A stretch of DNA of 64,000 nucleotides from Collinsella ihumii (GCF_900046475.1 NZ_FCOU01000006.1:1-64000); one strand, 5' to 3'. Shown: positions 16,592 to 26,295, numbered from the stretch's first letter. Notes: generated from the letters alone by a model not told the origin. Program-made: numbers and translations.

Positions 16592-18010
16592 ATGGAGTGC
16601 AACATCGCCGCGGGCATCGAGACCCGCAAGGCCGCGCCCAGCAATCTGGCACAACGCATCATCGCGCAAACAAGCAAAGGCTATCACGGTCCCGCAATCC
16701 TCATGCTGGAGGATGGGACCGTTTTTTATGGCCGTGCGTGCGGCGCATCCGGTACGGCAACGGGGGAGGTGTGCTTCAACACGTCGCTCGAGGGGTATTT
16801 CGAGGTCCTGACCGATCCCTCGTATGCCGGTCAGATCGTGACCATGACCTATCCCCAGATCGGTAACTACGGCATCGACCCGGCAGACGTCCAGAGCGCA
16901 TACCCGGGTTCGCCCGAGCGGGGCGCGTCGACGCCCGCGCTGCGAGGCATGGTCGTGCACGATATGTGCCCGACGCCGTCGAATTGGCGCAGCGCCATCA
17001 GCCTGCCGGAGTACCTCAAGCGCACGGGCATCGTGGCGATCGAGGGCGTGGACACCCGCGCGCTCGTGCGCCATCTGCGCGACAACGGCGCCCAGAAGGG
17101 CATCATCTCCACGGAGGTCTTTGCGCTGGCCGAACTTGCCCAGCTGCTCGAGCAGGCCCCGTCGCTTGTGGGGGAGAACCTCGTGCGCACCGTGAGCTGC
17201 GACGAGCCGCATCCCTATACCGCCGCTGACCTGCCGGCCAATCACGCCTTCGCATCCGCGCCCGCACCCGAGCAGGCGCACTACCGCGTTGTCGCCTACG
17301 ATTGCGGCATCAAGCGCGGCATCCTCGAGGGGCTCGTGCGCGTCGGCTGCGAGCTGACCGTGGTGCCGTGGGACACGCCTGCCGAGGACGTGCTGGCCAA
17401 GCATCCCGATGGCGTGTTTTTGTCTAACGGGCCCGGAGACCCGGATGCCGTGGAGGAGACCTACTCCCAGGTCGAGAAGCTGATCGGCAAGGTTCCGCTG
17501 TTCGGTATCTGCCTCGGCCATCAGATGATCAGCCTCGCGTGCGGCGCCGAGATGGAGAAGCTCAAGTTCGGCCACCGCGGCGGCAACCAGCCGGTGATGA
17601 ACCTCATCTCGCATCGCGTCGAGATCACGGCGCAGAACCATGGTTTCGGCCTGGTGTTCCCCAGCCTCGGCGCGCTCGTGCCCGAGCTCTCCGGCGGCGT
17701 ATCCGAGCATCCCGCCGATGGCGACCTGCGCTTCTGGGTCGAGCGCGGCGTCGCGCCGGTCGTGGAGAACGAGCGCTTCGGCCGCATCCGGCTCACCCAC
17801 GTGAATCTCAACGACGGCACCGCGGAGGGCATCCAGCTGCTCGACCAGCCCGCCTTCTCGGTCCAGTACCATCCCGAGGCGGCCCCCGGCCCCACCGATG
17901 CGCATTACCTGTTCACGGCGTTCACGCGCCTCATGGACGGTGATGCCGACTACCTGAACATCGATATCGCAAAAGACCGCCTTGCCGGCTGGGTCTTCGC
18001 GACCGAGTAG
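16592..18010 (+). CDS. carA: carbamoyl-phosphate synthase small subunit
   Basis: A 472-residue glutamine amidotransferase subunit that strips ammonia from glutamine and channels it to CarB. The N-terminal CarA domain carries LEDGTVFYGRACGA, VCFNTSLEGYFEVLTDPSYAGQ (read in two parts) and GVDTRALVRHLRDNG. The class I GATase domain has SNGPGDPDA, the nucleophile Cys in FGICLGHQ (near 306) and the HPEA histidine-glutamate pair. It is about 80-100 residues longer than usual, partly from a 35-residue N-terminal extension and partly from an extended C-terminal region. The ATG at 16592 follows AGAAGGAGAG. Confidence 0.95.
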   Translation: MECNIAAGIETRKAAPSNLAQRIIAQTSKGYHGPAILMLEDGTVFYGRACGASGTATGEVCFNTSLEGYFEVLTDPSYAGQIVTMTYPQIGNYGIDPADVQSAYPGSPERGASTPALRGMVVHDMCPTPSNWRSAISLPEYLKRTGIVAIEGVDTRALVRHLRDNGAQKGIISTEVFALAELAQLLEQAPSLVGENLVRTVSCDEPHPYTAADLPANHAFASAPAPEQAHYRVVAYDCGIKRGILEGLVRVGCELTVVPWDTPAEDVLAKHPDGVFLSNGPGDPDAVEETYSQVEKLIGKVPLFGICLGHQMISLACGAEMEKLKFGHRGGNQPVMNLISHRVEITAQNHGFGLVFPSLGALVPELSGGVSEHPADGDLRFWVERGVAPVVENERFGRIRLTHVNLNDGTAEGIQLLDQPAFSVQYHPEAAPGPTDAHYLFTAFTRLMDGDADYLNIDIAKDRLAGWVFATE

Positions 18011-18021
18011 CCGGTCGATCG

Positions 18022-18046
18022 GGGGCCGACGTGCAGCGTCGGCCCC
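18022..18046 (+). other. intercistronic hairpin between carA and carB
   Basis: GGGGCCGAC / GTCGGCCCC pair around a 7-nt loop in the 78-nt gap. No T-run follows, so it is more likely an mRNA-stability or processing element than a terminator. Confidence 0.5.
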
Positions 18047-18088
18047 TCGCCGAATGTTGATGCAAAACGGGATAGAGAAGAGATAAAG

Positions 18089-21000
18089 ATGCCCAAACGT
18101 ACTGATATCAAGCGCATCCTGGTAATCGGGTCCGGCCCGATCGTGATCGGCCAGGCATGCGAGTTCGATTATTCGGGTGCCCAGGCCTGCAAAGTCCTCA
18201 AAGAAGAGGGCTACGAGGTCGTGCTGGTCAATTCGAACCCCGCGACGATCATGACCGATCCGGGACTGGCGGACCGCACCTACGTGGAGCCGATCACCGC
18301 CGAGTTCGTCGAGAAGGTCATCGCCCGCGAGCACCCCGACGCGCTGCTGCCCACCCTCGGCGGCCAGACCGGCCTTAACGCCGCGGTCGAGCTCGCCAAG
18401 AACGGCACCCTCGACAAGTACGGCGTCGAGATGATCGGCTGCGATCTGGACGCCATCGAGCGCGGCGAGGACCGCAAGCTGTTCAACGAGGCCATGGCCG
18501 AGATCGGGCTCGAGGTCGCGCGCTCCGGCTACGCGTATTCGGTCGAGGATGCCCTCGACATCGTGGCGCGCGTGGGCTACCCCTGCGTGCTGCGTCCGAG
18601 CTACACCCTGGGCGGAGCCGGCGGCGGCATCGCTCACACCGAGGCCGAGCTCATCGAGATCGTCTCCCAGGGCCTGGAGCTCAGCCCCGCCCACGAGGTC
18701 CTCGTCGAGGAATCGATCGAGGGCTGGAAGGAATACGAGATGGAGGTCATGCGCGACCGCGCCGGCAACGGCATCATCGTGTGCTCCATCGAGAACTTCG
18801 ACCCCATGGGTGTGCATACCGGCGACTCCATCACGGTCGCCCCGGCCCAGACGCTGTCCGATCTCGAGTACCAGCGCATGCGTACCGCCTCGCTCGCCAT
18901 CCTGGAGAAGGTCGGCGTGGAGACCGGCGGATCGAACGTCCAGTTCGCCGTCAACCCCAGCAACGGCCGCCTCATCGTCATCGAGATGAACCCGCGCGTG
19001 TCCCGCTCCTCGGCGCTCGCCTCCAAGGCGACCGGCTTCCCCATCGCCAAGGCCGCCGCGCGCCTGGCCGTCGGCTACACGCTCGACGAGATCGTGAACG
19101 ACATTACGCGCGCCACGCCGGCATGCTTCGAGCCGTCGATCGACTACTGCGTGGTCAAGGTACCCCGCTTCGCCTTCGAGAAGTTCAAGGGCACCGACAC
19201 GACGCTCTCCACCCGCATGAAGGCCGTGGGCGAGATCATGGCGATCGGCCGCACGTTCGAGGAGAGCTTCGGCAAGGCCATGCGCTCGCTCGAAGACGGC
19301 CGCGTGGGCCTGTTCTCGGCCAAGGACGATCTTGATCGCCTGCCTGAGGACGACCTGCTCGAGGGCGTGCGCACCCCGACCGAGAGCCGCATCCATTACG
19401 TGGTCGAGGCCCTGCGCCGCGGCTGGTCAGTCGAGCGCGTGCACGAGGTGTGCGGCATCGACCCGTGGTTCCTCGGTCGTCTGAAGGACATGGTCTGCGT
19501 CCGCGAGGCGGTCCGCGGCATGCGCGTGGAGGATATCGACGCCGACACCATGCGCCTGCTCAAGCAGTACGGCGCGAGCGACGCCGAGATCGCCCTGCTC
19601 ACCGGGAGCGACGAGCGCTTCGTGCGCGCCTACCGCAAGGGCCTGGGCGTGACGCCGTCCATGAAGACGGTCGACACGTGCGCCGCCGAGTTCCAGAGCG
19701 CCACGGAGTATCACTACAAGACCTATGAGGCACCCATGCGCGCCGGCCTCGACGAGCGCCGTCGCGTCGCCCCCGACGAGGTCACGCCGTGCGCCAAGCC
19801 CAAGGCGATGATCCTGGGAGCCGGTCCCAACCGTATCGGCCAGGGTATCGAGTTCGACTACTGCTGCGTGCACGCGAGCTACGCGCTGGCGAGCCGCGGC
19901 TACGAGACCATCATGGTCAACTGCAATCCGGAGACCGTGTCGACCGACTACGATACGTCCGACCGCCTGTATTTCGAGCCCCTGACGTACGAAGACGTGA
20001 TGGACATCGTCGACGTCGAGCGTCCCGACGGCGTCGTGGTGACGCTCGGCGGCCAGACCCCTCTGAAGCTTGCGCGCATGTTGACCGAGTCGGGCGTCCA
20101 CGTGATGGGCACCCAGCCCGAGGCCATCGACCTGGCCGAGGACCGCGAGCGCTTCAGCGCCCTGCTCGATAACCTGGGCATCATGTACCCGCCGGCCGGC
20201 ATGGCGACCTCGTTCGAGGAGGCCGAGGCGGTCGCTGCGCGCATCGGCTATCCGCTGCTCGTGCGCCCCTCGTACGTGCTTGGCGGCCGCGGCATGATGA
20301 TCGCCTACGATGCGGATCATCTGCGCGACTACATGGCCGAGGCCGCGCGCGTGAGCCCCGATTACCCGGTGTATCTCGACCGCTTCCTCGAGGGTGCGAT
20401 CGAGTCCGATGTCGACGCGCTGTGCGATGGCGAGGAGGTCTACATCGGGGGCATCCTGGAGCACATCGAGGAGGCCGGTATCCATTCCGGCGACTCGGCG
20501 ACGTGCATCCCTCCGTTCTCGTTCTCCGAAAGCCTGGTCGAGAAGCTGCGCGACACGACGCGCCGCATCGCGCTGGCGCTCGGCGTGCGCGGTCTCGTGA
20601 ATGTGCAGTACGCCATCCGCGGCGAAACCGTCTACGTTATCGAGGCGAATCCCCGCGCGAGCCGCACGGTCCCGTTCATCTCCAAAGCCACCGGCGTGCC
20701 GCTTGCGAAGGCCGCGGCGTGCATCATGTCGGGCGAGAAGATCGCCGACCTGCGCCTTCCCGCCGATGATCGTCGACTCGACTGGTTCTGCATGAAGGAG
20801 GCCGTCATGCCCTGGGGCCGCTTCCCGGGCGCCGACGTGATCTTGGGGCCGGAGATGAAGTCCACCGGCGAGGTCATGGGCATCGCCAAGAGCTATCCGG
20901 AGGCCTACGCCAAGTCCCAGCTGGCGATCAGCTACGAGCTGCCCACGCCGGATAAGGGCAAGGTGTTCATCTCCGTCAACGACCGCGACAAGCGCCACAT

Positions 21001-21379
21001 CCTGGCCGTCGCGCGCATCTTCCACTATCTGGGCTTCGAGATCTGCTCCACGGAGGGCACGGCGCGCGTGCTTGCCGGCGGCAACGTCAAGTGCGAGGTC
21101 GTGGAGAAGATCAGCGGGCCTCATCCCAACATCGGCGACATGATCGCCAACGGTGAGATTGCGCTGATCGTCAACACGCCGTACGGCCAGGGCGCGCGCG
21201 GCGACGGATACCGGGTCCGCACCGAGGCCGTGCGCCGCGGCGTGACCTGCGTGACGGCGCTTTCCGGTGCGAACGCGTTCGTGGCCGCCATCGAGGCGGT
21301 GCAGCAGGCACGTCAAGGCGGCGAGGGTTCCGGCATGGAGGTCATCGCCCTGCAGGACCTACCGCAGTACGAGGTGTAG
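18089..21379 (+). CDS. carB: carbamoyl-phosphate synthase large subunit
   Basis: A 1096-residue enzyme that makes carbamoyl phosphate from bicarbonate, ammonia and two ATP for pyrimidine and arginine synthesis. It shows the usual internal duplication. The first half has [20 protein letters not shown] and an ATP-grasp with [13 protein letters not shown]. The second repeats it as [19 protein letters not shown] and [15 protein letters not shown]-terminal MGS-like allosteric domain (about 950-1096) ends with [12 protein letters not shown] and a short tail. All ATP-grasp signatures are intact. It lies 78 nt after carA and is almost certainly co-transcribed. Confidence 0.97.
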   Translation: MPKRTDIKRILVIGSGPIVIGQACEFDYSGAQACKVLKEEGYEVVLVNSNPATIMTDPGLADRTYVEPITAEFVEKVIAREHPDALLPTLGGQTGLNAAVELAKNGTLDKYGVEMIGCDLDAIERGEDRKLFNEAMAEIGLEVARSGYAYSVEDALDIVARVGYPCVLRPSYTLGGAGGGIAHTEAELIEIVSQGLELSPAHEVLVEESIEGWKEYEMEVMRDRAGNGIIVCSIENFDPMGVHTGDSITVAPAQTLSDLEYQRMRTASLAILEKVGVETGGSNVQFAVNPSNGRLIVIEMNPRVSRSSALASKATGFPIAKAAARLAVGYTLDEIVNDITRATPACFEPSIDYCVVKVPRFAFEKFKGTDTTLSTRMKAVGEIMAIGRTFEESFGKAMRSLEDGRVGLFSAKDDLDRLPEDDLLEGVRTPTESRIHYVVEALRRGWSVERVHEVCGIDPWFLGRLKDMVCVREAVRGMRVEDIDADTMRLLKQYGASDAEIALLTGSDERFVRAYRKGLGVTPSMKTVDTCAAEFQSATEYHYKTYEAPMRAGLDERRRVAPDEVTPCAKPKAMILGAGPNRIGQGIEFDYCCVHASYALASRGYETIMVNCNPETVSTDYDTSDRLYFEPLTYEDVMDIVDVERPDGVVVTLGGQTPLKLARMLTESGVHVMGTQPEAIDLAEDRERFSALLDNLGIMYPPAGMATSFEEAEAVAARIGYPLLVRPSYVLGGRGMMIAYDADHLRDYMAEAARVSPDYPVYLDRFLEGAIESDVDALCDGEEVYIGGILEHIEEAGIHSGDSATCIPPFSFSESLVEKLRDTTRRIALALGVRGLVNVQYAIRGETVYVIEANPRASRTVPFISKATGVPLAKAAACIMSGEKIADLRLPADDRRLDWFCMKEAVMPWGRFPGADVILGPEMKSTGEVMGIAKSYPEAYAKSQLAISYELPTPDKGKVFISVNDRDKRHILAVARIFHYLGFEICSTEGTARVLAGGNVKCEVVEKISGPHPNIGDMIANGEIALIVNTPYGQGARGDGYRVRTEAVRRGVTCVTALSGANAFVAAIEAVQQARQGGEGSGMEVIALQDLPQYEV

Positions 21380-21398
21380 GGAACCGCCGATCAGCCCA

Positions 21399-21469
21399 TC
21401 CATGCAAATTGGGGACGCACCTTCTTCGTGCACGTTTGCATGAAGAAGGTGCGTCCCCTTCATGCATGG
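21399..21469. repeat. GGGGACG-type palindrome, copy 1
   Basis: Nested arms surround a 14-nt loop: CCATGCA outside and GGGGACGCACCTTCTTC inside. The inner arm is exactly complementary to GAAGAAGGTGCGTCCCC. A single GGGGACGGGT unit follows at 21479. It is related to the palindromes at 33192 and 35493 and located between carB and purE. Confidence 0.8.
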
Positions 21470-21512
21470 GCGCGCAGTGGGGACGGGTGGTTCCTACGAC
21501 GGCGCGGGCGGG

Positions 21513-21518
21513 TATACT
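21513..21518 (+). promoter_or_regulatory. -10 element of the predicted purE promoter
   Basis: TATACT lies about 70 nt before purE in otherwise very GC-rich sequence. At 17 nt upstream is GTTCCT, a poor -35 match. Confidence 0.35.
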
Positions 21519-21585
21519 GAAGGCGTTTGTAGTCAAGGGACGGGCGCTTCGTGCCCGCCGCCGCTCTCGCATTGGAGGCCGCAAC

Positions 21586-22059
21586 ATGGCAGATTCCACC
21601 GAAAAGACCCCGCTCGTCGGCATCATCATGGGCTCTAAGTCCGACCTTCCCACCATGGAGGGATGCACCGCCGAGCTTGAGCGCCTGGGCGTTCCGTACG
21701 AGCTCGTGATCGCGAGCGCGCACCGCACGCCCGACAAGGTGCACGAGTGGGCCGAGACCGCGGCCGACCGCGGCATCAAGGTCATCGTCGCCGCCGCCGG
21801 CAAGGCCGCGCACCTCGGCGGCGTCGTGGCGGCCTTCACGCCGCTGCCGGTCATCGGCGTTCCCATGAAGACGAGCGACCTGGGCGGCCTCGACTCGCTG
21901 CTGTCGATGGTCCAGATGCCCTCGGGCGTGCCGGTGGCCTGCGTGGCTATCAACGGCGCCAAGAACGCAGCGATTTACGCCACGCAGATTCTCGGCGCGA
22001 CGATGCCCGAGTACCGCGCAGTCGTGGAGAACCTTAAGCGCGAGATGGCGGAGGCGTAG
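21586..22059 (+). CDS. purE: N5-carboxyaminoimidazole ribonucleotide mutase
   Basis: A 157-residue class I PurE that rearranges N5-CAIR to CAIR in purine synthesis. Diagnostic segments are [13 protein letters not shown], the catalytic-histidine region [30 protein letters not shown] and [20 protein letters not shown]. The ATG at 21586 follows GGAGGCCG. No purK partner is seen in the window. The next open frame, the 5' sortase piece, begins 45 nt later. Confidence 0.96.
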   Translation: MADSTEKTPLVGIIMGSKSDLPTMEGCTAELERLGVPYELVIASAHRTPDKVHEWAETAADRGIKVIVAAAGKAAHLGGVVAAFTPLPVIGVPMKTSDLGGLDSLLSMVQMPSGVPVACVAINGAKNAAIYATQILGATMPEYRAVVENLKREMAEA

Positions 22060-22103
22060 CAAGCGCGCGTAGAGCGCGGATGCGAAGCGAGGAGGCGGGA
22101 CAG

Positions 22104-22409
22104 ATGGCTGCGGACGAGACCCGGAACAACCATGCGACATCGCCGGCACACGGAGCGGGGGACAACCCTGCCGCCGCTTCCGGGCTGCGCACGCGGATGG
22201 TTCCCGCCGGCACGCACTTCGCGCCGGCCTCCCCGCATGCTCCCCAAAAGGAGGCCCCGCATGGCGCCGGGCGCCCCGCGGGCAAGCGGTTTGCGGCGCC
22301 CGCGCGTGAATCTGCGCTCGAGGAGCATGTCGAGCGCCCCGCTGGCAAGCGTTTCGCTCCCGCAAGGCCCGCTGGCGACGCCCCCATTCCCTTATACACC
22401 CCTAGCTGA
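22104..22409 (+). pseudogene. 5' fragment of a sortase gene, cut off by a composite insert
   Basis: The frame opens at ATG 22104 after GGAGGCGGG and encodes a Pro/Ala-rich, disordered stretch with the repeated motif PAGKRFA (RPAGKRFAAPARE, RPAGKRFAPARP). It breaks off at a TGA within sequence copied from carA. The composition matches the Ala/Pro-rich stretch before the membrane helix of the sortase reading frame beginning near 22670, so I infer one original gene with a long cytoplasmic N terminus. The two parts are now in different frames. Whether the break is real or an assembly fault is discussed in the findings. Confidence 0.6.
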
Positions 22410-22660
22410 TCGGCAAGGTTCCGCTGTTCGGTATCTGCCTCGGCCATCAGATGATCAGCCCCTATCGCCGCCCCGCGCTGTAGCCCTCCAAGTACGACCA
22501 CCGCCACAGCTGTTGAGGTCGGGCGGTGGCTGGGGGGTGCGCGGGGTGGTGCGGGTGGTGGGCATGGTCGAATGGACTGACTGCACGATGGTGTTCACCG
22601 TGTAGTAGATCGTGCGGATGTCTGTTATACACATCTGGATGTGGAGAAGAGGTGGGGAGA
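22389..22660. other. composite stretch with adapter-like sequence, probable assembly artefact
   Basis: It contains, in order: CTTATACAC (22391-22399), which matches the core of the Tn5 mosaic end; a 57-bp exact copy of carA at 22404-22460; a G-rich low-complexity stretch at about 22500-22565; a fragment resembling the antisense of ecfT at 22570-22619; and TGTCTGTTATACACATCT (22619-22636), which differs from the Tn5/Nextera mosaic end by one base. It carries no coherent coding sequence and interrupts the sortase gene. Confidence 0.75.
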
Positions 22661-23730
22661 AGACCCATGTGCACACTGCGATCGCCGCGCAGCAGACCGC
22701 GTCGCTTCCCGGTGAGGCGTTCGCCGGGCTGTCCGAGGAGTCGGCGCGCGCTGCCGCCCTTGAAAGCCTCGGCGCCCCGGTCGCCCCTTCGCAAAACGCG
22801 GCCGCTTCTGGCCCTCGGCCCGCCCCTGAGGCCCCGAGGCCCGCTTCGCGCCCGGCGACGCCTCGAGCGTCAAGGCCCGCCGCGCGCCCGGCGCCCTCTT
22901 CCGCACGCCAAGCCGCTTCCGCAAAAGATGAGCCGTCCCAGCATGCAGGAGCGACCGTGCGCCGCAAGCGCAGGGTTCCCGTGCTGGCGATCATCTTGAT
23001 CGCGATCGGCGTCGTGCTCCTGTTCGTTGCGGGCGGCCTGTTCCTTGCGACCCAGATGCGTTACCATCAGGCACAGGAATCCTACGAGGAGCTGGAGAGC
23101 TATACCGTCGAGTCCGACATGGGCGACGGCGTCCCGAGCGTCGATTTCGATGCGCTGTCGGCCATCAACTCCGACATCGTGGGATGGATCTACATCCCGG
23201 GCACTCCGGTCAACTATCCGGTCGTTCAGACCGACGACAACACCACGTACCTCAAGCAGCTGTTCGACGGCACCCCGAACGACTCGGGCGCGATTTTCAT
23301 GGACATGGCCAACACCCCTCCGGGGATGTACGATCAGCAGACCACGCTGTACGGCCACCATACCTACGACGGCACGATGTTCCAGGTCGTCGACAACTCG
23401 ACTGACCAGGCGGAGTTCGACAAGATCCAAACCGCCTACTACATCACCCGGAGCGCCACGTTCGTCATGACGCCGCTGCTCACCGCGCAGGTCGAGGACA
23501 CCTATATCCAGGCGCGCCAGCCGAACTTCCTGGGCGAGGGCGAGTCGCTCACCGCGTATCTCGAGGACATGCTCGCGCAGGCAAAGGCGCAGGCTCCCGA
23601 TGCCGCCGAGCGAATCGAGGACGCCGAGCAGGTCATGAGCCTCGTCACCTGCGCCGGCGAGATCATCCCGCGCACCACGCGCGCCGTGATGGTGCTTTCG
23701 GTTGACCAGATCGTCGCCCACGGCGTATAG
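22612..23730 (+). CDS. class B sortase, 5' end disrupted
   Basis: A 372-residue open frame whose first 20 residues come from the composite stretch. Native-looking text starts near 22670. An Ala/Pro-rich cytoplasmic region leads to one basic-flanked helix (RKRRVPVLAIILIAIGVVLL), then an extracellular sortase domain. Catalytic residues are visible: His in LYGHHTYDGTMFQ (near 249), Cys in SLVTCAG (near 345) and Arg in TTRAVMVLS. The GWIYIPGTPVNYPVVQ segment is typical of class B. Sortases attach proteins to the wall or assemble pili. No substrate with a sorting signal is encoded nearby. Confidence 0.85.
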   Translation: MRMSVIHIWMWRRGGEKTHVHTAIAAQQTASLPGEAFAGLSEESARAAALESLGAPVAPSQNAAASGPRPAPEAPRPASRPATPRASRPAARPAPSSARQAASAKDEPSQHAGATVRRKRRVPVLAIILIAIGVVLLFVAGGLFLATQMRYHQAQESYEELESYTVESDMGDGVPSVDFDALSAINSDIVGWIYIPGTPVNYPVVQTDDNTTYLKQLFDGTPNDSGAIFMDMANTPPGMYDQQTTLYGHHTYDGTMFQVVDNSTDQAEFDKIQTAYYITRSATFVMTPLLTAQVEDTYIQARQPNFLGEGESLTAYLEDMLAQAKAQAPDAAERIEDAEQVMSLVTCAGEIIPRTTRAVMVLSVDQIVAHGV

Positions 23731-23751
23731 CGCCGCGGCGCGCGGTGGCCG

Positions 23752-24582
23752 TTATCGCGGCAGCGTGCTCTCATAGGCCCGCTTGAGCGCACGGAGGCGT
23801 TCGAGCTCGTCGGTCGCGCTGCCGTCCAGCTGCGCGGCAACCGCCACGACGAGGGCGTCCACCAGCGCGACGGCGCCCGCCATCGAATGGTACTCAAGCG
23901 GCTCCCCGCGATATGCGACAAGCTCGATGTCGGGCTCCGCCCCGGCTCCGTGCAGCGCGCGGCTCGTAAACAGGATGGACGTGGCCCCGACGGAGCGCGC
24001 CTGCTCGATGGCGATCCTGCTCTCCTCGGGCAGGCGCTGAAAGCCGAACGTCACGAGGACGCTGTCTTTGTCCATATGCACCAATCCCTCGAAGAGCTCA
24101 GAGCCGGCGGGCGGCACGACGACCACGCGCTTGGAGAAACGCGACAGGCGAAAACGGAGAAGCTCGGCGCAGCAGGACGCGGCGCCCTTGCCGTGAATCA
24201 GGACGAGCGAGGCGCCGGCGAGCGTGCGTGCCGCTTGCGTGAACGCCTCCTCGTCGATGCGCTCGGCCGTGATGCCCAGGTAGGACTGCTGGCGCTCCAA
24301 AAAGGCCCGAGGCGACGTCGGGCCGTCCTCGATGCTCGCGGCGATCTTCTCCGCCGGGCCGAGGGTGCTTGCCGCAACGGTCGCCTTGAGCTCCTTGAAA
24401 TCGCGAAACCCCGCATGGCGGGCGAAGCGCGAGACGGTGGCGTCCGATACGCCAAGGCGCGCTGCGAGCTGCTGGATCGGCATGACCAAAAACTCGGTCG
24501 GGTTGGACGTGATGAAGTCGATGATGGTGTGCTCCGCCTGCGTGTAGGCCACGCCCTGTTTGAACAGCGAAATCGGCATCAT
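23752..24582 (-). CDS. MurR/RpiR family transcriptional regulator
   Basis: A 276-residue protein with an N-terminal RpiR-type helix-turn-helix (QLAARLGVSDATVSRFARHA, about residues 40-60) and a C-terminal SIS domain (about 125-250) that in this family senses phosphosugars. The glycine/serine loop VLIHGKGAASCC is present. It is the last gene of the ECF cassette, 78 nt after the PHP gene, so it probably controls that operon in response to a phosphorylated sugar or similar ligand. That role is inferred from context. Confidence 0.88.
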   Translation of the reverse strand: MMPISLFKQGVAYTQAEHTIIDFITSNPTEFLVMPIQQLAARLGVSDATVSRFARHAGFRDFKELKATVAASTLGPAEKIAASIEDGPTSPRAFLERQQSYLGITAERIDEEAFTQAARTLAGASLVLIHGKGAASCCAELLRFRLSRFSKRVVVVPPAGSELFEGLVHMDKDSVLVTFGFQRLPEESRIAIEQARSVGATSILFTSRALHGAGAEPDIELVAYRGEPLEYHSMAGAVALVDALVVAVAAQLDGSATDELERLRALKRAYESTLPR

Positions 24583-24660
24583 GCGGGCACCCTCCTCGGG
24601 GTCGTGCGCGAATATCTACCACATGCGGTCGTGCCCGGCGGGCGCCGAAAGGCACAGTTC

Positions 24661-25458
24661 TCAGGCGGCAGGCCCTGCCAGGATGGTGTCGACATAGCTG
24701 CCGCCCAGCCGATCGATCTCCTTGAGCGCGCGTTTGAGCGTGGCCGCGGTGAGCACGCGGAATTCCAGGTCGTCGGCAAGCTCGATCTGGTATGCGCGCG
24801 CATTGACCATCTCGAACAGCTCGTCGTACGTCGTGCAGCAGCTGTCCATGCGCGTGGTGACGCATCCGTATTGGAACGCCTGGTGCGTATCGCTGCCCGA
24901 CACGACCGGGACATCGCCGATTCTCTGGGCAAACGCGTAGGTCTTCTCGACGGTGCGCGTGCGGTCGTGGCTGAGATCCTTGCCGTTGAGGTCCACGAAC
25001 TCGAACGCATGCAGCTGCTCGTCGGAAAGCTCGGGGATGTGCCCGGGCGTGCGAAACGGATGGCCTGCTCCAAAGTGCAGGTCGCGTCGCTTCACCTCGG
25101 CAGCGAGCTCGTCAAACGGAAGGAAGGAACCCTTCGCCTTGTGCGGCTCGAGCGCGAGGTTGAAGCTCAGGATATCCTCCATCGGCCCGAGCACCAGCGT
25201 GTGCCCGCCCTCTGCGATATCGACCTCCATGCCCGGGAACACGAGCAGGCCGTTGACATCGAACGCGTCGCCCTCGCGCGGGTAGCGCGACGAGATGTCG
25301 GCGTAAACCTGGCGAAAGCCCTGGGTGTTGAAGTGCTCGGTCAGACAGAGCGCATCAAGGCCGGCGCGTCGCGCGGCCCCGAACAGCCAGTCTGTGTAGG
25401 CGGGGGAAAACTCGAGGTATTTTGCAAGTTTCCCATGCGTGTGAAAATCGATGATCAC
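24661..25458 (-). CDS. PHP-domain metal-dependent hydrolase
   Basis: A 265-residue protein of the PHP (polymerase and histidinol phosphatase) superfamily. The first metal-binding motif is at the extreme N terminus (IIDFHTHGKL). Further ligands appear in LCLTEHFNT, FPGMEVDIAEGGHTLVLG, GAGHPFRTPGHIPE and the C-terminal VVSGSDTHQ. Such enzymes usually hydrolyse phosphate monoesters or diesters. It starts with GTG directly after the ecfT stop (TAAGTG), so the two are translationally linked. A plausible role is processing the imported substrate; the substrate is unknown. Confidence 0.85.
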   Translation of the reverse strand: MIIDFHTHGKLAKYLEFSPAYTDWLFGAARRAGLDALCLTEHFNTQGFRQVYADISSRYPREGDAFDVNGLLVFPGMEVDIAEGGHTLVLGPMEDILSFNLALEPHKAKGSFLPFDELAAEVKRRDLHFGAGHPFRTPGHIPELSDEQLHAFEFVDLNGKDLSHDRTRTVEKTYAFAQRIGDVPVVSGSDTHQAFQYGCVTTRMDSCCTTYDELFEMVNARAYQIELADDLEFRVLTAATLKRALKEIDRLGGSYVDTILAGPAA

Positions 25459-26295
25459 TTAGAGGACCTCCAGGATATGCGGGGCGGCGAAGCACAGGGC
25501 CGCCCATGCGACGCTGACGGCCGCGAAGAGCGCTTCGCGAGGACCGGCGTGCAGCGTCGAGAGCTTGATCTTGAGCACCTTCATGTTGGTCGAGGCGTAC
25601 CGGTATCCTTTAAGCTCGAGCGCCTCGACGGTGGTGCGCGAGCGTTTCGCGGTGTTGAGCATGAGCGGATAGAATGACTGCACGATGGTCTTCACCTGGT
25701 AGACGATCCAGCGGATCTTGCCCATGACGGTATCATGCTCCGGCGCGCGTCCGCGCATGCGGTAGGAAAGCAGGATGTTCTGCAGCTCTTCCATGAGGAT
25801 GGGCAGGATGCGGTAGGCGAAGCTGATGGAAAACGACAGGCGTTCCGGGCAGCCGAACCACAGCAGGCCGCATGAGAGCCTATCGGGGTCGAGCCCCGAG
25901 AACACCGTGATGCTCGCGAGCGAGACCGTGGCGACTTTGAGGGTCAGCACCAGCAGCGGGGCGAGCGTGGAGAGGTCGCCTCCGAACAGCAGCGAGGCGA
26001 CGAACATGTAGCCGGTTTGGGAGAAGACGCCGAGGGCGAACACGAACAGCACGAGCGGCGCCACGCGGGCCATGCGCGTGGTGATCGCGGTGAACGCAAA
26101 CATGCCCAAAAGGACGGCGACGTCGTTCAAGAACCATGGCACGAGGCCAAAGAACAGGTACCACAGCAACAGGACGCGTGGATCGAGCGCGGCGATGGGC
26201 GTGTCGTCGTTGCCGTAGGCATTCTTGAGCACCTGGTCGCGCAAAAAATCAATCGACACCTTGTCCATGACGTTTTCGGATATCTTCTCGATCAT
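25459..26295 (-). CDS. ecfT: ECF transporter transmembrane component EcfT
   Basis: A 278-residue membrane protein with five or six predicted helices. The cytoplasmic coupling helices include AYRILPILMEELQNILLSYRMRGR and SFYPLMLNTAKRSRTTVEALELKGY (read as two motifs), which contain the Ala-Arg-Gly-like signatures that contact the two ATPase domains. EcfT holds the S component and the ATPases together. The start is MIEKISEN at 26295, overlapping the stop of the ATPase gene (ATGA) and preceded by AAGGG; the frame is open further upstream, inside the ATPase gene. Confidence 0.9.
   Translation of the reverse strand: MIEKISENVMDKVSIDFLRDQVLKNAYGNDDTPIAALDPRVLLLWYLFFGLVPWFLNDVAVLLGMFAFTAITTRMARVAPLVLFVFALGVFSQTGYMFVASLLFGGDLSTLAPLLVLTLKVATVSLASITVFSGLDPDRLSCGLLWFGCPERLSFSISFAYRILPILMEELQNILLSYRMRGRAPEHDTVMGKIRWIVYQVKTIVQSFYPLMLNTAKRSRTTVEALELKGYRYASTNMKVLKIKLSTLHAGPREALFAAVSVAWAALCFAAPHILEVL

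Noticed and set aside
16550-21316. Long minus-strand open frames opposite carA and carB
   Set aside because: They mirror strongly conserved plus-strand genes, lack ribosome-binding sites and resemble no family.
22400-22660. Possible novel insertion element or programmed rearrangement in the sortase gene
   Set aside because: The adapter-like mosaic end and the exact carA copy make an assembly artefact the simpler explanation. There are no terminal repeats or genes of its own.
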